Assembly (NCBI GenBank): GCA_035546295.1
Contig: DATKBT010000114.1
Span: 135,880-199,879, forward strand
Length of the DNA stretch: 64,000 nt
Reading direction: 5' to 3'
From: DATKBT01 sp035546295
Lineage (GTDB): Bacteria; Acidobacteriota; Thermoanaerobaculia; Multivoradales; Multivoraceae
In this document: one piece after another, positions 1 to 9,928 of the stretch
How positions within the stretch are numbered: position 1 is the stretch's first letter
How the letters are laid out: every line of letters starts with the position of its first letter
Program-made: the position numbers and the translations under genes
Notes under the pieces: model-generated
Seen by the model: only the letters and a program-made list of their open reading frames with translations
What the model was told of the DNA's origin: nothing
Database searches by the model: none

Positions 1-1287
1 GCAGCACGACAGTTCGAGGAGGGCGACGTCCAGCACTGGTGGCACCCGGAGACGGGCCGGGGCGTGCGAACCCGGATCTCCGACGATCGTCTCTGGCTCT
101 CATACGCGGTGATCGAGTACGCGAGATCGACGGGGGACCAGGCCGTGCTCGACGAGCAGGTTCCGTGGCTCGAAGGGCCGCCCCTTGACGATGGGCAGCA
201 GGAAGCGTACTTCGAGCCGTCCGAATCGGAGCGCCGGGACACGCTGTTCGAGCATTGTGCGCGGGCCATGGACCGCAGCCTCGAGCTGGGCGGCCGCGGC
301 CTGCCCCTGATCGGGGCCGGGGACTGGAACGACGGCATGAACCGGGTCGGCCACGAGGGCCGCGGCGAGAGCGTCTGGCTGGGCTGGTTTCTGCTCGTCA
401 ACTCGAGGGGACTCGCCGGCATCGCCGAGCTCCGCGGAGAGACCGAGCGAGCCAGCCGCTGGCGCAGGACCGCAGCCTCCCTGGAGGTGGCGCTGGACCG
501 GGAGGCCTGGGACGGAGCGTGGTACCGGCGCGCGTTCTTCGACGACGGGACGCCGCTGGGCTCGACGCAGAACGACGAGTGCCGGATCGACTCCATCTCC
601 CAGTCCTGGGCGGTCCTCGCGGGCGCCGGGGACCCTGACCGGGCGCGGCAGGGCATGGACGCCGTGAACCGTCTGCTGGTGAGGCCGGCAGATCGGCTTC
701 TGCTGCTGCTCTCCCCACCCTTCGACCGGACGCCTCTCGACCCGGGCTACATCAAGGGATACCCCCCGGGAATACGCGAGAACGGCGGCCAGTACACGCA
801 CGCAGCAACCTGGTCTCTCTTGGCCTTCGCAAGGCTGGGCGACGGCGACAAGGCCGCCGAGCTGTTCGGCCTGATCGACCCCATCCGCCACGCCAGCACT
901 CCGGACGGCGTCTCGAGGTACAAGGTCGAGCCCTACGCCGTCGCCGCAGACGTGTACTCCGAATCGCCTCACGTGGGGCGAGGAGGATGGACCTGGTACA
1001 CGGGGGCCGCGGGCTGGCTGCACCGCGTCGCGTTGGAAGGGATTCTCGGCTTCGAGAAGCGAGGCGACGCTCTCCACCTCGATCCCTGCATCCCCCGAGG
1101 GTGGCCGGGCTTCGAGATCGCCTACCGGTACGGCGCCGCCCTCTACCAGATCACCGTTGACAACCCACGAGGAGTCTGCCGCGGAGTCTCCAGGATCAGC
1201 CTCGACGGCATCCAGCTCGCGACCCGAGGGCCCGTTCCGCTCGTCGACGACGGCCTCGAGCACCGGGTCGAGCTGGTGCTGGGATGA
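1..1287 (+). CDS. GH94-type glycan phosphorylase / cyclic beta-glucan synthase domain, 3' part
   Basis: The reading frame is open from base 1, so this is the C-terminal 428 residues of a longer protein. The tail of a family-36 glycosyltransferase (now GH94) catalytic domain is visible: [14 protein letters not shown] at the very start, then [17 protein letters not shown] around residue 107-116, and [11 protein letters not shown] later. In this family the Asp of the GDWND motif is the general acid for phosphorolysis of beta-glucosides; the same domain ends the cyclic beta-1,2-glucan synthase NdvB. The upstream part is off the window, so free phosphorylase and NdvB-like synthase cannot be separated. 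A GTG at 64 is in frame but lies inside the conserved domain and is not the start. Confidence 0.88.
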   Translation, partial: AARQFEEGDVQHWWHPETGRGVRTRISDDRLWLSYAVIEYARSTGDQAVLDEQVPWLEGPPLDDGQQEAYFEPSESERRDTLFEHCARAMDRSLELGGRGLPLIGAGDWNDGMNRVGHEGRGESVWLGWFLLVNSRGLAGIAELRGETERASRWRRTAASLEVALDREAWDGAWYRRAFFDDGTPLGSTQNDECRIDSISQSWAVLAGAGDPDRARQGMDAVNRLLVRPADRLLLLLSPPFDRTPLDPGYIKGYPPGIRENGGQYTHAATWSLLAFARLGDGDKAAELFGLIDPIRHASTPDGVSRYKVEPYAVAADVYSESPHVGRGGWTWYTGAAGWLHRVALEGILGFEKRGDALHLDPCIPRGWPGFEIAYRYGAALYQITVDNPRGVCRGVSRISLDGIQLATRGPVPLVDDGLEHRVELVLG

Positions 1288-1316
1288 GATCGGTCCGATG
1301 CTCCCGGTTGCAGACG

Positions 1317-1332
1317 TGGCAGAGTACTTGCA
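1317..1332 (+). promoter_or_regulatory. Candidate sigma-54 (-24/-12) promoter of the desaturase
   Basis: TGGCA at 1317-1321 and TTGCA at 1328-1332 have the exact spacing of the RpoN consensus (GG and GC twelve bases apart). The inner two bases of the -24 box differ from consensus. The site lies 59-68 bp upstream of the two possible desaturase starts. A GATAAT hexamer at 1335-1340 could be an overlapping sigma-70 -10 box but has no matching -35. No activator gene is seen nearby. Confidence 0.45.
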
Positions 1333-1390
1333 GAGATAATGTTCAGGGGGCGGCGAACTTGGATTCACGATCACAGAACGACAAACTGCG

Positions 1391-2482
1391 GTGCATCTGA
1401 TGAACGAAGCGACTCTCGACCACAAGCAGATCCTCGATCAAGAGAACTGGCGCAGGCTCCTGGAACCCTACAAGCGCTCCAGCACTCGCGCCGCAGTGGT
1501 GCAGTTGGTCGACACGGCGGTCCCGTTCGTTCTCCTCTGGTACTTGATGGCGAAGAGCGTCCCGATCTCCTATCTGCTGACCCTCGCGCTGGCGGTGCCG
1601 ACGGCGTTCCTGCTGGTCCGGCTGTTCATCCTGCAGCACGACTGCGGCCACGGCTCGTTCTTCCCGTCGCGCGTCGCCAATCACGTGGTCGGCTCGATTC
1701 TGGGTGTCGTGACGCTGTTCCCCTATGGGTACTGGCGGCGCACTCACGCCATGCACCACGCGACTTCGGGCAACCTCGAGCGCCGAGAGCTGGGCGACAT
1801 CAAGACCTACACGGTGCGTGAGTACCGCGCCTTCTCGCCGCTGCGTCGATGGCTCTACCGGCTGTATCGCCATCCGCTGGTCCTGCTCGGCTTCGGCCCC
1901 TTCTACCAGTTCGTCCTCAAGCACCGCTTCCCCTTCGACATCCCGTGGTCGTGGAAGCGCGAGTGGGCGAGCGTCGTGGCGACCAACGTCGGAATCGCGG
2001 CGGTCTTCGGCGCGCTGGCGTGGAGGTTCGGCTGGTCCACGGTCCTGCTCGTGCACCTGCCGATCATCTTGATCGGCGGCGCGAGCGCGGTCTTCCTGTT
2101 CTACGTCCAGCACCAGTTCGACGACACCTACTGGGAGCACCAGGAGGGGTGGGACTTCTACAGTGCCGGGGTCCACGGCAGCTCGTTCCTCGATCTGCCG
2201 CGGCCGCTGCACTGGCTGACCGGGAACATCGGCTACCACCACATCCACCACCTGGTCAGCCGCATCCCCAATTACCGCCTCGCTCAGTGCTTCGACGAGG
2301 TCCCCGGGCTGCAGCGGGTCACGCGTCTCAGTCTCGGGCAGGGCGTGCGCTGTCTCGGCCTCAAGCTGTGGGACGAGGAGACCCGGACGCTCGTTGGCTT
2401 CGACGCCGTCCGGAGCGTGGATGCGCGAGGGGCGCTCTCACCGGCCAGGGCCGCCCGCGGGCCCGAGACGGCGGACGGCTGA
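1391..2482 (+). CDS. Membrane fatty-acid desaturase (delta-12/omega-3 type)
   Basis: A 363-residue membrane di-iron desaturase. The three histidine boxes are present: HDCGH near residue 80, HAMHH near residue 120 and HHIHH near residue 289. Hydrophobic stretches near residues 40-80 and 200-240 fit the four-helix topology. The family introduces cis double bonds into membrane acyl chains using O2 and an electron donor. Start choice is open: GTG at 1391 or ATG at 1400, neither with a good ribosome-binding site. The last ~25 residues (arginine/alanine/glycine-rich) lie beyond the usual family end. Likely role is membrane fluidity control; a sigma-54-like site lies upstream. Confidence 0.9.
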   Translation: MHLMNEATLDHKQILDQENWRRLLEPYKRSSTRAAVVQLVDTAVPFVLLWYLMAKSVPISYLLTLALAVPTAFLLVRLFILQHDCGHGSFFPSRVANHVVGSILGVVTLFPYGYWRRTHAMHHATSGNLERRELGDIKTYTVREYRAFSPLRRWLYRLYRHPLVLLGFGPFYQFVLKHRFPFDIPWSWKREWASVVATNVGIAAVFGALAWRFGWSTVLLVHLPIILIGGASAVFLFYVQHQFDDTYWEHQEGWDFYSAGVHGSSFLDLPRPLHWLTGNIGYHHIHHLVSRIPNYRLAQCFDEVPGLQRVTRLSLGQGVRCLGLKLWDEETRTLVGFDAVRSVDARGALSPARAARGPETADG

Positions 2483-2716
2483 GGTGGCACGCCAGCGGCC
2501 CGCGACGACCTCGAACAGCGCACGGCGGCGAGCCTTGAGCGGCTGGGAGAACGAGGGTGGCAGCGTCGACCCGACAGAGCGCGCCGGGGATGACGCGAAC
2601 CCCACGACGCTCTCCCGGTCGCCGGCAACCAATGATTCGGCGAGAGTCCCCGTCCGAGCAGCTCAGGAGCCTGCGCGATCCGACCGCAACCTCTACCGGG
2701 CGACGGGCCGGACGCG

Positions 2717-3004
2717 GTGATCACGCTCCGCCGGGCGAGGGAGCGCCACCACGATCGCAGCCGCGGACGAGACGCCTGGCTCACCTTCTTCTCGGAGGGG
2801 CGGTCCAATGACGGGGGATCCAGTCCGCTCGCCAACGGCTTCGGCTCGCTCGAGATCCTCGACGAAGCATGGCTCCCACCGGGGGGCAGCGCTGGCGACC
2901 ACTCTTCTCGCGACGCGCAGATCGTCACTTTCGTCCGCACGGGCGACCTCGCCTGGGGGGACTCGCTGGGGCACTCGGGTTTGATCCAGGCCGGCGAGGC
3001 ATGA
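2717..3004 (+). pseudogene. Pirin-family protein, N-terminal piece (split gene)
   Basis: Ninety-five residues match the start of pirin/YhaK-type bicupins: MITLRRARERHHDRSRG, WLTF, DEAWLPPGG, then RDAQIVTFVRTGDLAWGDS and SGLIQAGE. The frame stops at TGA 3002-3004, exactly where intact relatives read GEFQRMTAGRG. Compared with that motif about seven bases are missing between GAG and ATG, so the protein is broken after about one third. Of the usual His-x-His metal ligands only one His survives (HSSRD). The start is GTG. The rest of the pirin fold continues in the next frame from ATG 3001. The missing bases are inferred from family knowledge, not from an alignment run here. Confidence 0.72.
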
Positions 3005-3690
3005 CGGCGGGGCGACAGCTTCGTCACCACGAATCGAATGCGTCGTCGACCGCCGCCGTGCAATTCTTCCAGATCTGTCTGCGTCCGTCGCAAGCAGACC
3101 TCGAGCCCTGCGCTGAACAGAAGCGCTTCAGCGCAGCGCAGCGTCGAGGCAGGCTGTGCGTCGTCGGCTCGCCCGACCGTCGTCGAGGGTCCCTCCTCAT
3201 CCACCAGGACGCGCTCGTGTACACGGCCCTGCTCGACCCCGGGACCCACGTGGTTCACGAGCTCCCGCCGGGGCGAAGCGCCTGGCTGCACGTGGTGGCG
3301 GGAGAAGCGGCGCTCGGAGACCTGGTCCTGACCACCGGCGATGGCGCGGGCTTCACCGGCGAGCGCGCGGTGTCGCTCACGGCGCGGCTCGAGACCGAGA
3401 TCCTGCTGCTCGACCTGTGCGACGAGATTCCGGCGTCGCCGGTCGCGGCGAGCCCCCGCGAGAGTCCAGCCGCGTCTTCAGGGTCTCGACGGGCTTTGGA
3501 ATCGTCGCAGGACGCCGAGAACGGGAAGGCCCAGCCGCGTAGCGGAAACCGATCGCGCCGTCGAGCTGGGGTCGAGCCTGCGAACACAGGCTTGGACACG
3601 CTCTGGCAGGCTTTCGAGGACTGCTGCGGAGGAACCTGGGCCCCGCGGGGCCTGCAGCCTCCTCACGGCGTGCACCCGGATCGTCCATAA
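3001..3690 (+). pseudogene. Pirin-family protein, C-terminal piece with read-through tail (split gene)
   Basis: Continues the pirin fold in another frame: MTAGRQLRHHESN, FQICLRPSQADLEP, EQKRFSAAQRRG, then a second cupin with DPGTHVVHELPPGRSAWLHV and LTTGDGAGFTGERAVSLTA up to about residue 147. Intact family members end near there. This frame instead runs about 83 residues further through low-complexity sequence to a stop at 3688-3690, as if the original stop was lost. Its ATG overlaps the TGA of the first piece as ATGA, so translational coupling could still yield a two-chain pirin. Pseudogene is the simpler reading. Confidence 0.68.
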
Positions 3691-3764
3691 TCGTGAGCTA
3701 CGGGCGGACGGCTCCGGCCCGGGCCTCTCTTCGCTGACGCCAGCGCTCTTCGGCCCTCCGGGAA

Positions 3765-3793
3765 TTGACCAACCGGTCGGTAGAAGTGATAGC
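3765..3793 (+). promoter_or_regulatory. Promoter with TetR-type palindrome for the beta-oxidation operon
   Basis: TTGACC (3765-3770) and a weak GATAGC (3788-3793) are 17 bp apart. Between and overlapping them lies ACCAACCGGTCGGT (3768-3781), a 14-bp palindrome with 12 of 14 positions symmetric. Acyl-CoA-responsive TetR regulators of fatty-acid genes often bind palindromes of this ACCGACCGGTCGGT style. Occupancy would block RNA polymerase. No TetR gene is present in this window. Confidence 0.55.
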
Positions 3794-3838
3794 CTGGAGG
3801 TCTCGCTCACAGGTTTCCCGAAACAGTCCGGAGCCGCC

Positions 3839-4996
3839 ATGAACTTCGACTTCGACGACGCACAGAAGGCCCTGAAGAAGCAGACCCGCGACATGCTCAA
3901 GGCGGTCTGTCCCCCGGAGGTTCCGCGCCGCATCCTGGAGGGCGACGAACCCTACGCCGAGGAGGTCTGGCGCGCGCTGATCGACATGGAGGCGCCGGCC
4001 ACCGCGATCCCCGAGCAGTACGGCGGCATCGGGTTCGGCTACCTCGAGCTGTGCGTCATCGCCGAGGAGCTGGGGCGTTCGCTCGCTCCCACCCCGTTCT
4101 CCTCGTCGGTCTACCTGGCGACCGATTCGATCCTGCTCGCCGGCTCCGAAGAGCAGAAGCAGGAGCACCTGCCGAAGCTGGCGAAGGGCGAATCGATCGG
4201 GACCTTCGCCTACTCCGAGGGCACAGGCGCGCTGACCGCGGACGGCCTTGCGACCCGTCTCGCCTCGGGCAAGCTCACCGGCGTCAAGAACCCGGTCCCG
4301 GACGGCGACGTCGCCTCGATCTGCGTGGTCCTCGCCGCGTCGAGCGACGGCCCGGTCCTCGCCTTGGTCGATCTCGGCGGCGAGGGCGTCTCGCGCCGGC
4401 CGGTCGAGACCCTCGACCCCACCCGCTCCCACGCGGAGATCACCTTCGACGGAGCTCCCGCCGAGGTGCTGGGCGCCGGCGGCGACGGCTGGGCGCTCAA
4501 GGATCGGCTGTTCGATCGCGCCGCGGTGCTGTTCGCGATGGAGCAGCTCGGCGGCGCCGACGCCTGCCTGGCGATGGCCGTGGACTACGCCAAGGGGCGC
4601 TATGCCTTCGGCCGGCCGATCGGCTCGTTCCAGGCGATCAAGCACAAGCTCGCCGATCTCTACATCAACAACGAGCTGGCGCGCGCCAACTGCTACTACG
4701 GCGCGTGGGCTCTCTCCACCAGCACCCCCGAAGCCACCGCACCCGAGCTGCGCACGGCGGCGGCAGCAGCCCGCGTCGCGACCATCGAGGCCTACCACCA
4801 GGCCGCCAAGGAAAATATCCAGACCCACGGCGGCATCGGCTTCACCTGGGAGTCCGACTGCCACCTCTACTACCGGCGCTCCAAGCTGCTGGCGCTCGCG
4901 CTCGGCGGGGCCCGGGTGTGGAAGAACCGTCTGATCGACGCGCTCGAAGCGTCGACGGCCAAAGTCGAGCAGCGGGCCGAATTGGCCCACGCCTGA
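3839..4996 (+). CDS. Acyl-CoA dehydrogenase
   Basis: A 385-residue FAD-dependent acyl-CoA dehydrogenase, first gene of the beta-oxidation operon. It oxidises an acyl-CoA to the trans-2-enoyl-CoA and passes electrons to ETF. Family marks are IPEQYGGIGFGYLEL near residue 58, the C-terminal helical domain with YAFGRPIGSFQAIKHKLAD near residue 254, and THGGIGFTWESD near residue 327. ATG 3839 is chosen because the conserved N-terminus (MNFDFDDAQKALKK) begins there; the frame is open further upstream but without similarity. A second paralogue follows 103 bp downstream. The adjacent pair may form a heteromer, as in some steroid or branched-chain systems, but that is inference. Confidence 0.93.
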   Translation: MNFDFDDAQKALKKQTRDMLKAVCPPEVPRRILEGDEPYAEEVWRALIDMEAPATAIPEQYGGIGFGYLELCVIAEELGRSLAPTPFSSSVYLATDSILLAGSEEQKQEHLPKLAKGESIGTFAYSEGTGALTADGLATRLASGKLTGVKNPVPDGDVASICVVLAASSDGPVLALVDLGGEGVSRRPVETLDPTRSHAEITFDGAPAEVLGAGGDGWALKDRLFDRAAVLFAMEQLGGADACLAMAVDYAKGRYAFGRPIGSFQAIKHKLADLYINNELARANCYYGAWALSTSTPEATAPELRTAAAAARVATIEAYHQAAKENIQTHGGIGFTWESDCHLYYRRSKLLALALGGARVWKNRLIDALEASTAKVEQRAELAHA

Positions 4997-5099
4997 GGGC
5001 CATGCCGTCGTCTTCGGCCGGCGCCCGCGCGCGCTCTGGAGAACCCGCGGAGACCGCACCGCGAATCTTCGACAGCTTCTCGCATCCGGGAGAACCGCG

Positions 5100-6329
5100 A
5101 TGGACTTCAACGACACCCCCCAAGAGGCCGAGTTCCGCGCCCAGGTCCGCGCCTGGCTGAGCAAGAACGCAAAGCCGCTGGTCGGCCGCCCCACCGTCAG
5201 CCGGCGCCTCGACTCCACCGAGGGCATGGCGATCGCCAAGGAGTGGCAGACCAAGAAGGCCGACGCCGGTTTCGCGTGCCGTCACTTCCCGAAGGAGTAC
5301 GGCGGCCAGGGCCGGCCCGTGATCGAGACCGTCATCTACGAACAGGAGGAGGAGGACTTCGACGTCCCCTCCGGCTTCTTCGAGATCGGCCTCGGTATGT
5401 GCGCTCCGGTGCTCGTGCAGTATGCGACCGAGGAGCAGAAGCAGCGCTTCGTGCCGCCGATGGTGCGCGGCGAGGAAGTCTGGTGCCAGCTCTTCTCCGA
5501 GCCCGGCGCGGGCTCCGATCTCGCCGGCCTGCGCATGCGCGCCGAGCAGCAGGGGGACGAGTGGGTGGTCAACGGTCAGAAGGTCTGGACCTCGGGCGCC
5601 CACTACTCCGACTGGGGGATCCTGGTCACCCGCCACGACCCGACGCTGGCCAAACACAAGGGACTCACCTTCTTCTTCGTCGACATGAAGTCACCCGGCA
5701 TCGAGATCCGGCCGATCCGCCAGATCTCGGGGGGGTCGAACTTCAACGAGGTCTACTTCACCAACGTCCGCATCCCCGACGCGCAGCGCCTGGGCCAGGT
5801 CGGCGAGGGCTGGCAGGTCTCGATCATTACGCTGATGAACGAGCGCCTCGCGGTCGGCGGCGCGCCGCCCCCCGACGCCGACGAGATCCTGCGTCTCGCC
5901 TGCCAGATCACCCTCGAGGACGGGCAGCCAGCGATCCGTGACACCGCCGTTCGCGAGCGGATCGCCGAGTGGTACGTCCAGGCCGCCGGGCTCGAGCACA
6001 TCCGCTCGCGCACCATGACCGCGCTCTCGCGCGGTCAGACCCCGGGACCGGAGGCCTCGATCACCAAGGTGGTCTCCGCCAACAAGCTACAGGCGATCTC
6101 GTCGTTCGGCACCGACCTGATGGGGGTGGCGGGCAGCCTGTCCGATCCCGCGACGACCCTCGAGCAGGGGTTGTTCCAGACCGGCTATCTGTACGCTCCC
6201 GGGCTGCGCATCGCGGGCGGCACCGACGAGATCCTGCGCAACGTCATCGCCGAGCGAGTCCTCGGCCTGCCCGGCGACGTCCGGGTCGACCGCGACAGGC
6301 CGTTCAACGAGGTCCCGACGGGGTCCTGA
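5100..6329 (+). CDS. Acyl-CoA dehydrogenase (second paralogue)
   Basis: A 409-residue acyl-CoA dehydrogenase. FAD/substrate motifs are [17 protein letters not shown] near residue 138 and [18 protein letters not shown] near residue 158. The C-terminus has the typical [25 protein letters not shown] 5100 is preceded by a good ribosome-binding site (GGGAGAACC). It belongs to the longer FadE17/FadE26-like subgroup that often works on branched, aromatic or sterol side-chain CoA esters; substrate cannot be assigned. It sits between the first dehydrogenase and the thiolase, same strand, short gaps. Confidence 0.93.
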   Translation: MDFNDTPQEAEFRAQVRAWLSKNAKPLVGRPTVSRRLDSTEGMAIAKEWQTKKADAGFACRHFPKEYGGQGRPVIETVIYEQEEEDFDVPSGFFEIGLGMCAPVLVQYATEEQKQRFVPPMVRGEEVWCQLFSEPGAGSDLAGLRMRAEQQGDEWVVNGQKVWTSGAHYSDWGILVTRHDPTLAKHKGLTFFFVDMKSPGIEIRPIRQISGGSNFNEVYFTNVRIPDAQRLGQVGEGWQVSIITLMNERLAVGGAPPPDADEILRLACQITLEDGQPAIRDTAVRERIAEWYVQAAGLEHIRSRTMTALSRGQTPGPEASITKVVSANKLQAISSFGTDLMGVAGSLSDPATTLEQGLFQTGYLYAPGLRIAGGTDEILRNVIAERVLGLPGDVRVDRDRPFNEVPTGS

Positions 6330-6385
6330 TCCCGCTCTCCCCTGCGCCCGTCACCCGTCGCCCGGCCGAACCCGAAGGAGCCACC

Positions 6386-7594
6386 ATGACCGACGCCTAC
6401 ATCTACGATGCCGTCCGCACTCCGCGAGGCCGCGGCAAACAGGACGGAGCGCTGCACGAGGTCACCGCCCTGCGCCTCGCCACGCAGGTGCTCGAGGCGG
6501 TGCGCGACCGCAACGACCTCGACACCTCGAAGGTGGACGACGTGATCCTGGGCTGCGTCAGCCCGGTCGGCGAGCAGGGCACAGACATCGCGCGCATGGC
6601 GGTGCTCAACGCCGAGTACGCCGACTCGGTCGCCGGTGTCCAGATCAACCGCTTCTGCGCGTCGGGTCTCGAGGCGACCAACATGGCGGCCGCCGAGATC
6701 ATGTCGGGGGCCGCCGATCTGACGATCGGCGGCGGTGTCGAGTCGATGAGCCGGGTGCCGATGGGCTCCGACGGCGGCGCCATGGCCGCCGATCCCGAGC
6801 TGGCGATCAAGACCTACTTCGTGCCACAGGGGATCAGCGCCGACCTGATCGCGACCAAGTACGGTTTCAGCCGCGACGACGTCGACTCCTACGCGGTCGA
6901 GAGCCAGCGGCGCGCCCACGACTCGTGGTCCGACGGGCGCTTCGGCAGGAGCATCGTGCCGGTCAGGGACCGCAACGGCCTCGAGATCCTCGGCCACGAC
7001 GAGCACATGCGCCCTGGGACAACGCTCGAGTCGCTCGCGAGCCTGCGGCCCGCCTTCGCCGACATGGGTCAGCAGTACGGCTTCGACTCGGTCGCGGTGC
7101 AGCGATACCCCGAGGTCGAGCGGATCGAGCACGTCCACCACGCCGGCAACTCGTCGGGGATCGTCGACGGCGCCGCCGCGGTCCTGCTCGGCTCGAGGGC
7201 GGCCGGCGAGGCGGCCAGCCTCCAGCCGCGAGCGCGGATCAAGGCCTACGCCTCGATCGGCTCGGAGCCCTGCATCATGCTCACCGGACCCGGCCTGGTC
7301 ACCGAGAAGGTGCTGCGGCGCGCCGGCATGGAGGTCGCGGACATCGACCTCTACGAGCTCAACGAGGCCTTCGCCGCGGTCGTCCTGCGCTACATGCAGC
7401 AGCTCGACATCCCCCACGAGAAGATCAACGTCAATGGCGGCGCGATCGCGATGGGGCATCCGCTGGGAGCGACCGGAGCCATGATCCTGGGCACGGTCCT
7501 CGACGAGCTCGAACGCCGAGATCTCGGCACCGCACTGGTGACGCTGTGCGTGGGTGCGGGGATGGGCACCGCGACGATCATCGAGCGCGTTTGA
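6386..7594 (+). CDS. Acetyl-CoA C-acyltransferase (thiolase)
   Basis: A 402-residue thiolase catalysing the last beta-oxidation step, CoA-dependent cleavage of 3-ketoacyl-CoA (reversible). Catalytic Cys91 lies in [12 protein letters not shown]. The His motif [16 protein letters not shown] and the C-terminal Cys motif [10 protein letters not shown] are intact. ATG 6386 follows AAGGAG at a good distance. With the downstream FadB/J-like gene it forms a fadA-fadB style pair, giving dehydrogenation, hydration, second oxidation and thiolysis in one operon. Confidence 0.95.
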   Translation: MTDAYIYDAVRTPRGRGKQDGALHEVTALRLATQVLEAVRDRNDLDTSKVDDVILGCVSPVGEQGTDIARMAVLNAEYADSVAGVQINRFCASGLEATNMAAAEIMSGAADLTIGGGVESMSRVPMGSDGGAMAADPELAIKTYFVPQGISADLIATKYGFSRDDVDSYAVESQRRAHDSWSDGRFGRSIVPVRDRNGLEILGHDEHMRPGTTLESLASLRPAFADMGQQYGFDSVAVQRYPEVERIEHVHHAGNSSGIVDGAAAVLLGSRAAGEAASLQPRARIKAYASIGSEPCIMLTGPGLVTEKVLRRAGMEVADIDLYELNEAFAAVVLRYMQQLDIPHEKINVNGGAIAMGHPLGATGAMILGTVLDELERRDLGTALVTLCVGAGMGTATIIERV

Positions 7595-7675
7595 CGGCTC
7601 GGCCGTCGATCTGAAGAACACCGCGACGTCCGCGCTCCGGGCGTCTCCACTCTCCGGCCTTCCCGAGGTGTCGCC

Positions 7676-9895
7676 ATGGAGAACCTGAGCTACGCAAAGG
7701 ACGCCGACGGCGTCGCCACGATCACCTGGGACATGCCCGGGCGCTCGATGAACGTGTTGAACGAGGCGTCGCTGCGCGAGTTCGCCGAATGCGTCGAGAA
7801 GGCGTGCGGCGACGACGAGGTGAGAGGCATCGTCATCACCTCCGGCAAGCCGGCGTTCATCGCCGGCGCCGACCTGACGATGCTCGGGTCGGCGAGCGTC
7901 GGCGGAGGCGGAGGCCGTCCGGCCAGCCGCGAGGAGCGCGCCAAGGCCCTCTACGAGAGCAACGTGGCCTTCAACATGCTGCTGCGCAAGCTCGAGACCT
8001 GCGGCAAGCCGGTCGCGGCGGCAATCAACGGCACTGCGCTGGGCGGCGGTTTCGAGATCTGCCTCGCCAGCCACTACCGCGTGGTCGCCGACGACCCCAG
8101 GATCCAGATCGGGCTGCCCGAGGCCAAGGTCGGCGTGATGCCGGGGGGCGGCGGCACCCAGCGTCTCCCCCGCCTGATCGGCGCCATGCAGGCGCTGCCG
8201 CTCATGCTCCAGGGGCGCACCCTCGATCCGAAGTCTGCCCAGGGGCAGGGGCTGGTGCACAAGGTGGTGCCCGGCGACGAGCTGCTCGCCGCAGCCCGGC
8301 ACTGGGTGCTCGAGGAGGGCACCGCCACGCAGCCGTGGGACGCCTCCGGCTACAGGATCCCGGGCGGCACCCCTTACTCCAAGCAGGGGCTGCCGGTGTT
8401 CATGATGGGCAACGCCATGCTGCGCAAGGAGAGCTTCGGCAAGTACCCCGCGCAGAAGGCCATCATGCAGGCGGTCTACGAGGGCCTGCAGGTGCCGATC
8501 GAGGCCGGGCTGCGCATCGAGTCGCGGCTGTTCACCAACGTGCTGATGTCGCCGGTGGCACGCGCCATGATGCGTTCGCTCTTCCTGTCGATGCAGGAGC
8601 TCGACAAGGGGGCCCGGCGCCCGCAAGACGTGCCCAGGACCGACGTCGCCAAGCTCGGCGTCCTGGGCGCCGGCATGATGGGGGCCGGGATCGCCTACGT
8701 CTCGGCGCGCGCCGGCATCGAGGTCACGCTCCTCGACACCGAGCTCGAGAACGCCGAGCGAGGCAAGCAGTACTCGGCCGACCTGATGGACAAGCGGATG
8801 CTCAAGGGGCGCGCCACCCCGGCCGAGCGCAACGTCCTGCTCGAACGCATCCATCCCACCATCGACTACGCCGACCTCGCCGGCTGCGACCTGGTGATCG
8901 AGGCGGTGTTCGAGGATCGCGCGATCAAAGCCGACGTGACGAGGAAGGCCGAGGCCGTGATCGGAGAGGACGCGGTGTTCGGCTCGAACACCTCGACCCT
9001 GCCGATCTCGGGGCTGGCCGAAGCCTCGGCGCGCCCGACGAGCTTCATCGGCATCCACTTCTTCTCGCCGGTCGACCGCATGCAGCTGGTCGAGATCATC
9101 GTCGGCGAGCAGACCGGCGAACGCGCCCTCGCCACGGCCATGGACTACGTGCGCAAGATCAGGAAGACGCCGATCGTGGTCAACGACAGTCGCGGCTTCT
9201 ACACCAGCCGCTGCTTCGGCACCTACGTCGGCGAAGGGCTGGCGATGCTCGCCGAGGGCATCCCGCCGGCCCTGATCGAGAACGTGGGCCGGCAGAGCGG
9301 GATGCCGCGCGCGCCGCTCGAGATGAACGACGACGTGGCCCTCGACCTCGGCTGGAAGGTGCGCCAGCAGACCAGGAAGGACCTCGGTGGCCGGTACGTC
9401 GAGACGCCGGCCGACAAGATCCTCGAGAAGATGGTGGTCGAGCTCGAGCGCTTCGGGCGCAAGAACAAGAAGGGCTTCTACGAGTACCCCGAGGGAGCCC
9501 CCAAGCGCCTGTGGTCCGAGCTCGCAGAGCTGGTCGAGGAGACCACCGGCAACCCGCAGCAGACCGACCCGCCTCCGCCCGCCTTGCTCGAGCGGCGCCT
9601 GCTCTACATCCAGGCGCTCGAGGCGGCCCGCTGCTTCGAAGAGCAGGTGGTCACCGACGTGCGGGACGCCGACGTCGGAGCCATCCTGGGCTGGGGCTTC
9701 GCGCCCTGGAGCGGCGGCCCGCTGTCGCTGATCGACACGGTCGGAGCCAAGACCTTCGTCGCGCAGTGCGACGAGCTCGCGGAGCGATTCGGCGAACGCT
9801 TCCGGCCCAACGCCCTGCTCCGCGAGATGGCCGAGCGTGACGAGACCTTCTACCGGCGCTTCGCTCCGGGCAGAGCGGCAGGGGCGGCGGCGTAG
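7676..9895 (+). CDS. FadB/FadJ-like enoyl-CoA hydratase / 3-hydroxyacyl-CoA dehydrogenase
   Basis: A 739-residue multifunctional enzyme. Residues 1-200 are a crotonase domain ([51 protein letters not shown]). From about residue 325 a Rossmann NAD domain begins ([18 protein letters not shown]), followed by the hydroxyacyl-CoA dehydrogenase C-terminal domains with [13 protein letters not shown] and [13 protein letters not shown]. It hydrates enoyl-CoA and oxidises the 3-hydroxyacyl-CoA for the upstream thiolase. Last gene of the plus-strand operon; it converges on the usp gene 33 bp away. Confidence 0.94.
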   Translation: MENLSYAKDADGVATITWDMPGRSMNVLNEASLREFAECVEKACGDDEVRGIVITSGKPAFIAGADLTMLGSASVGGGGGRPASREERAKALYESNVAFNMLLRKLETCGKPVAAAINGTALGGGFEICLASHYRVVADDPRIQIGLPEAKVGVMPGGGGTQRLPRLIGAMQALPLMLQGRTLDPKSAQGQGLVHKVVPGDELLAAARHWVLEEGTATQPWDASGYRIPGGTPYSKQGLPVFMMGNAMLRKESFGKYPAQKAIMQAVYEGLQVPIEAGLRIESRLFTNVLMSPVARAMMRSLFLSMQELDKGARRPQDVPRTDVAKLGVLGAGMMGAGIAYVSARAGIEVTLLDTELENAERGKQYSADLMDKRMLKGRATPAERNVLLERIHPTIDYADLAGCDLVIEAVFEDRAIKADVTRKAEAVIGEDAVFGSNTSTLPISGLAEASARPTSFIGIHFFSPVDRMQLVEIIVGEQTGERALATAMDYVRKIRKTPIVVNDSRGFYTSRCFGTYVGEGLAMLAEGIPPALIENVGRQSGMPRAPLEMNDDVALDLGWKVRQQTRKDLGGRYVETPADKILEKMVVELERFGRKNKKGFYEYPEGAPKRLWSELAELVEETTGNPQQTDPPPPALLERRLLYIQALEAARCFEEQVVTDVRDADVGAILGWGFAPWSGGPLSLIDTVGAKTFVAQCDELAERFGERFRPNALLREMAERDETFYRRFAPGRAAGAAA

Positions 9896-9928
9896 CCAAG
9901 GAACCGGTCGGCACCCAGCCGCAATCCG

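Noticed and set aside
1335..1340. GATAAT as sigma-70 -10 of the desaturase
   Set aside because: No -35 at 16-18 bp; the sigma-54-type pair next to it has exact spacing and fits better.
6185..9058. A 957-codon minus-strand frame opposite the beta-oxidation genes
   Set aside because: Asp/Arg/His-rich antisense translation of thiolase and FadB-like protein; no recognisable domain.
9903..9912. AACCGGTCGG, a second copy of the TetR palindrome core
   Set aside because: It lies between two convergent stop codons, lacks the outer arms and has no promoter context; probably chance.
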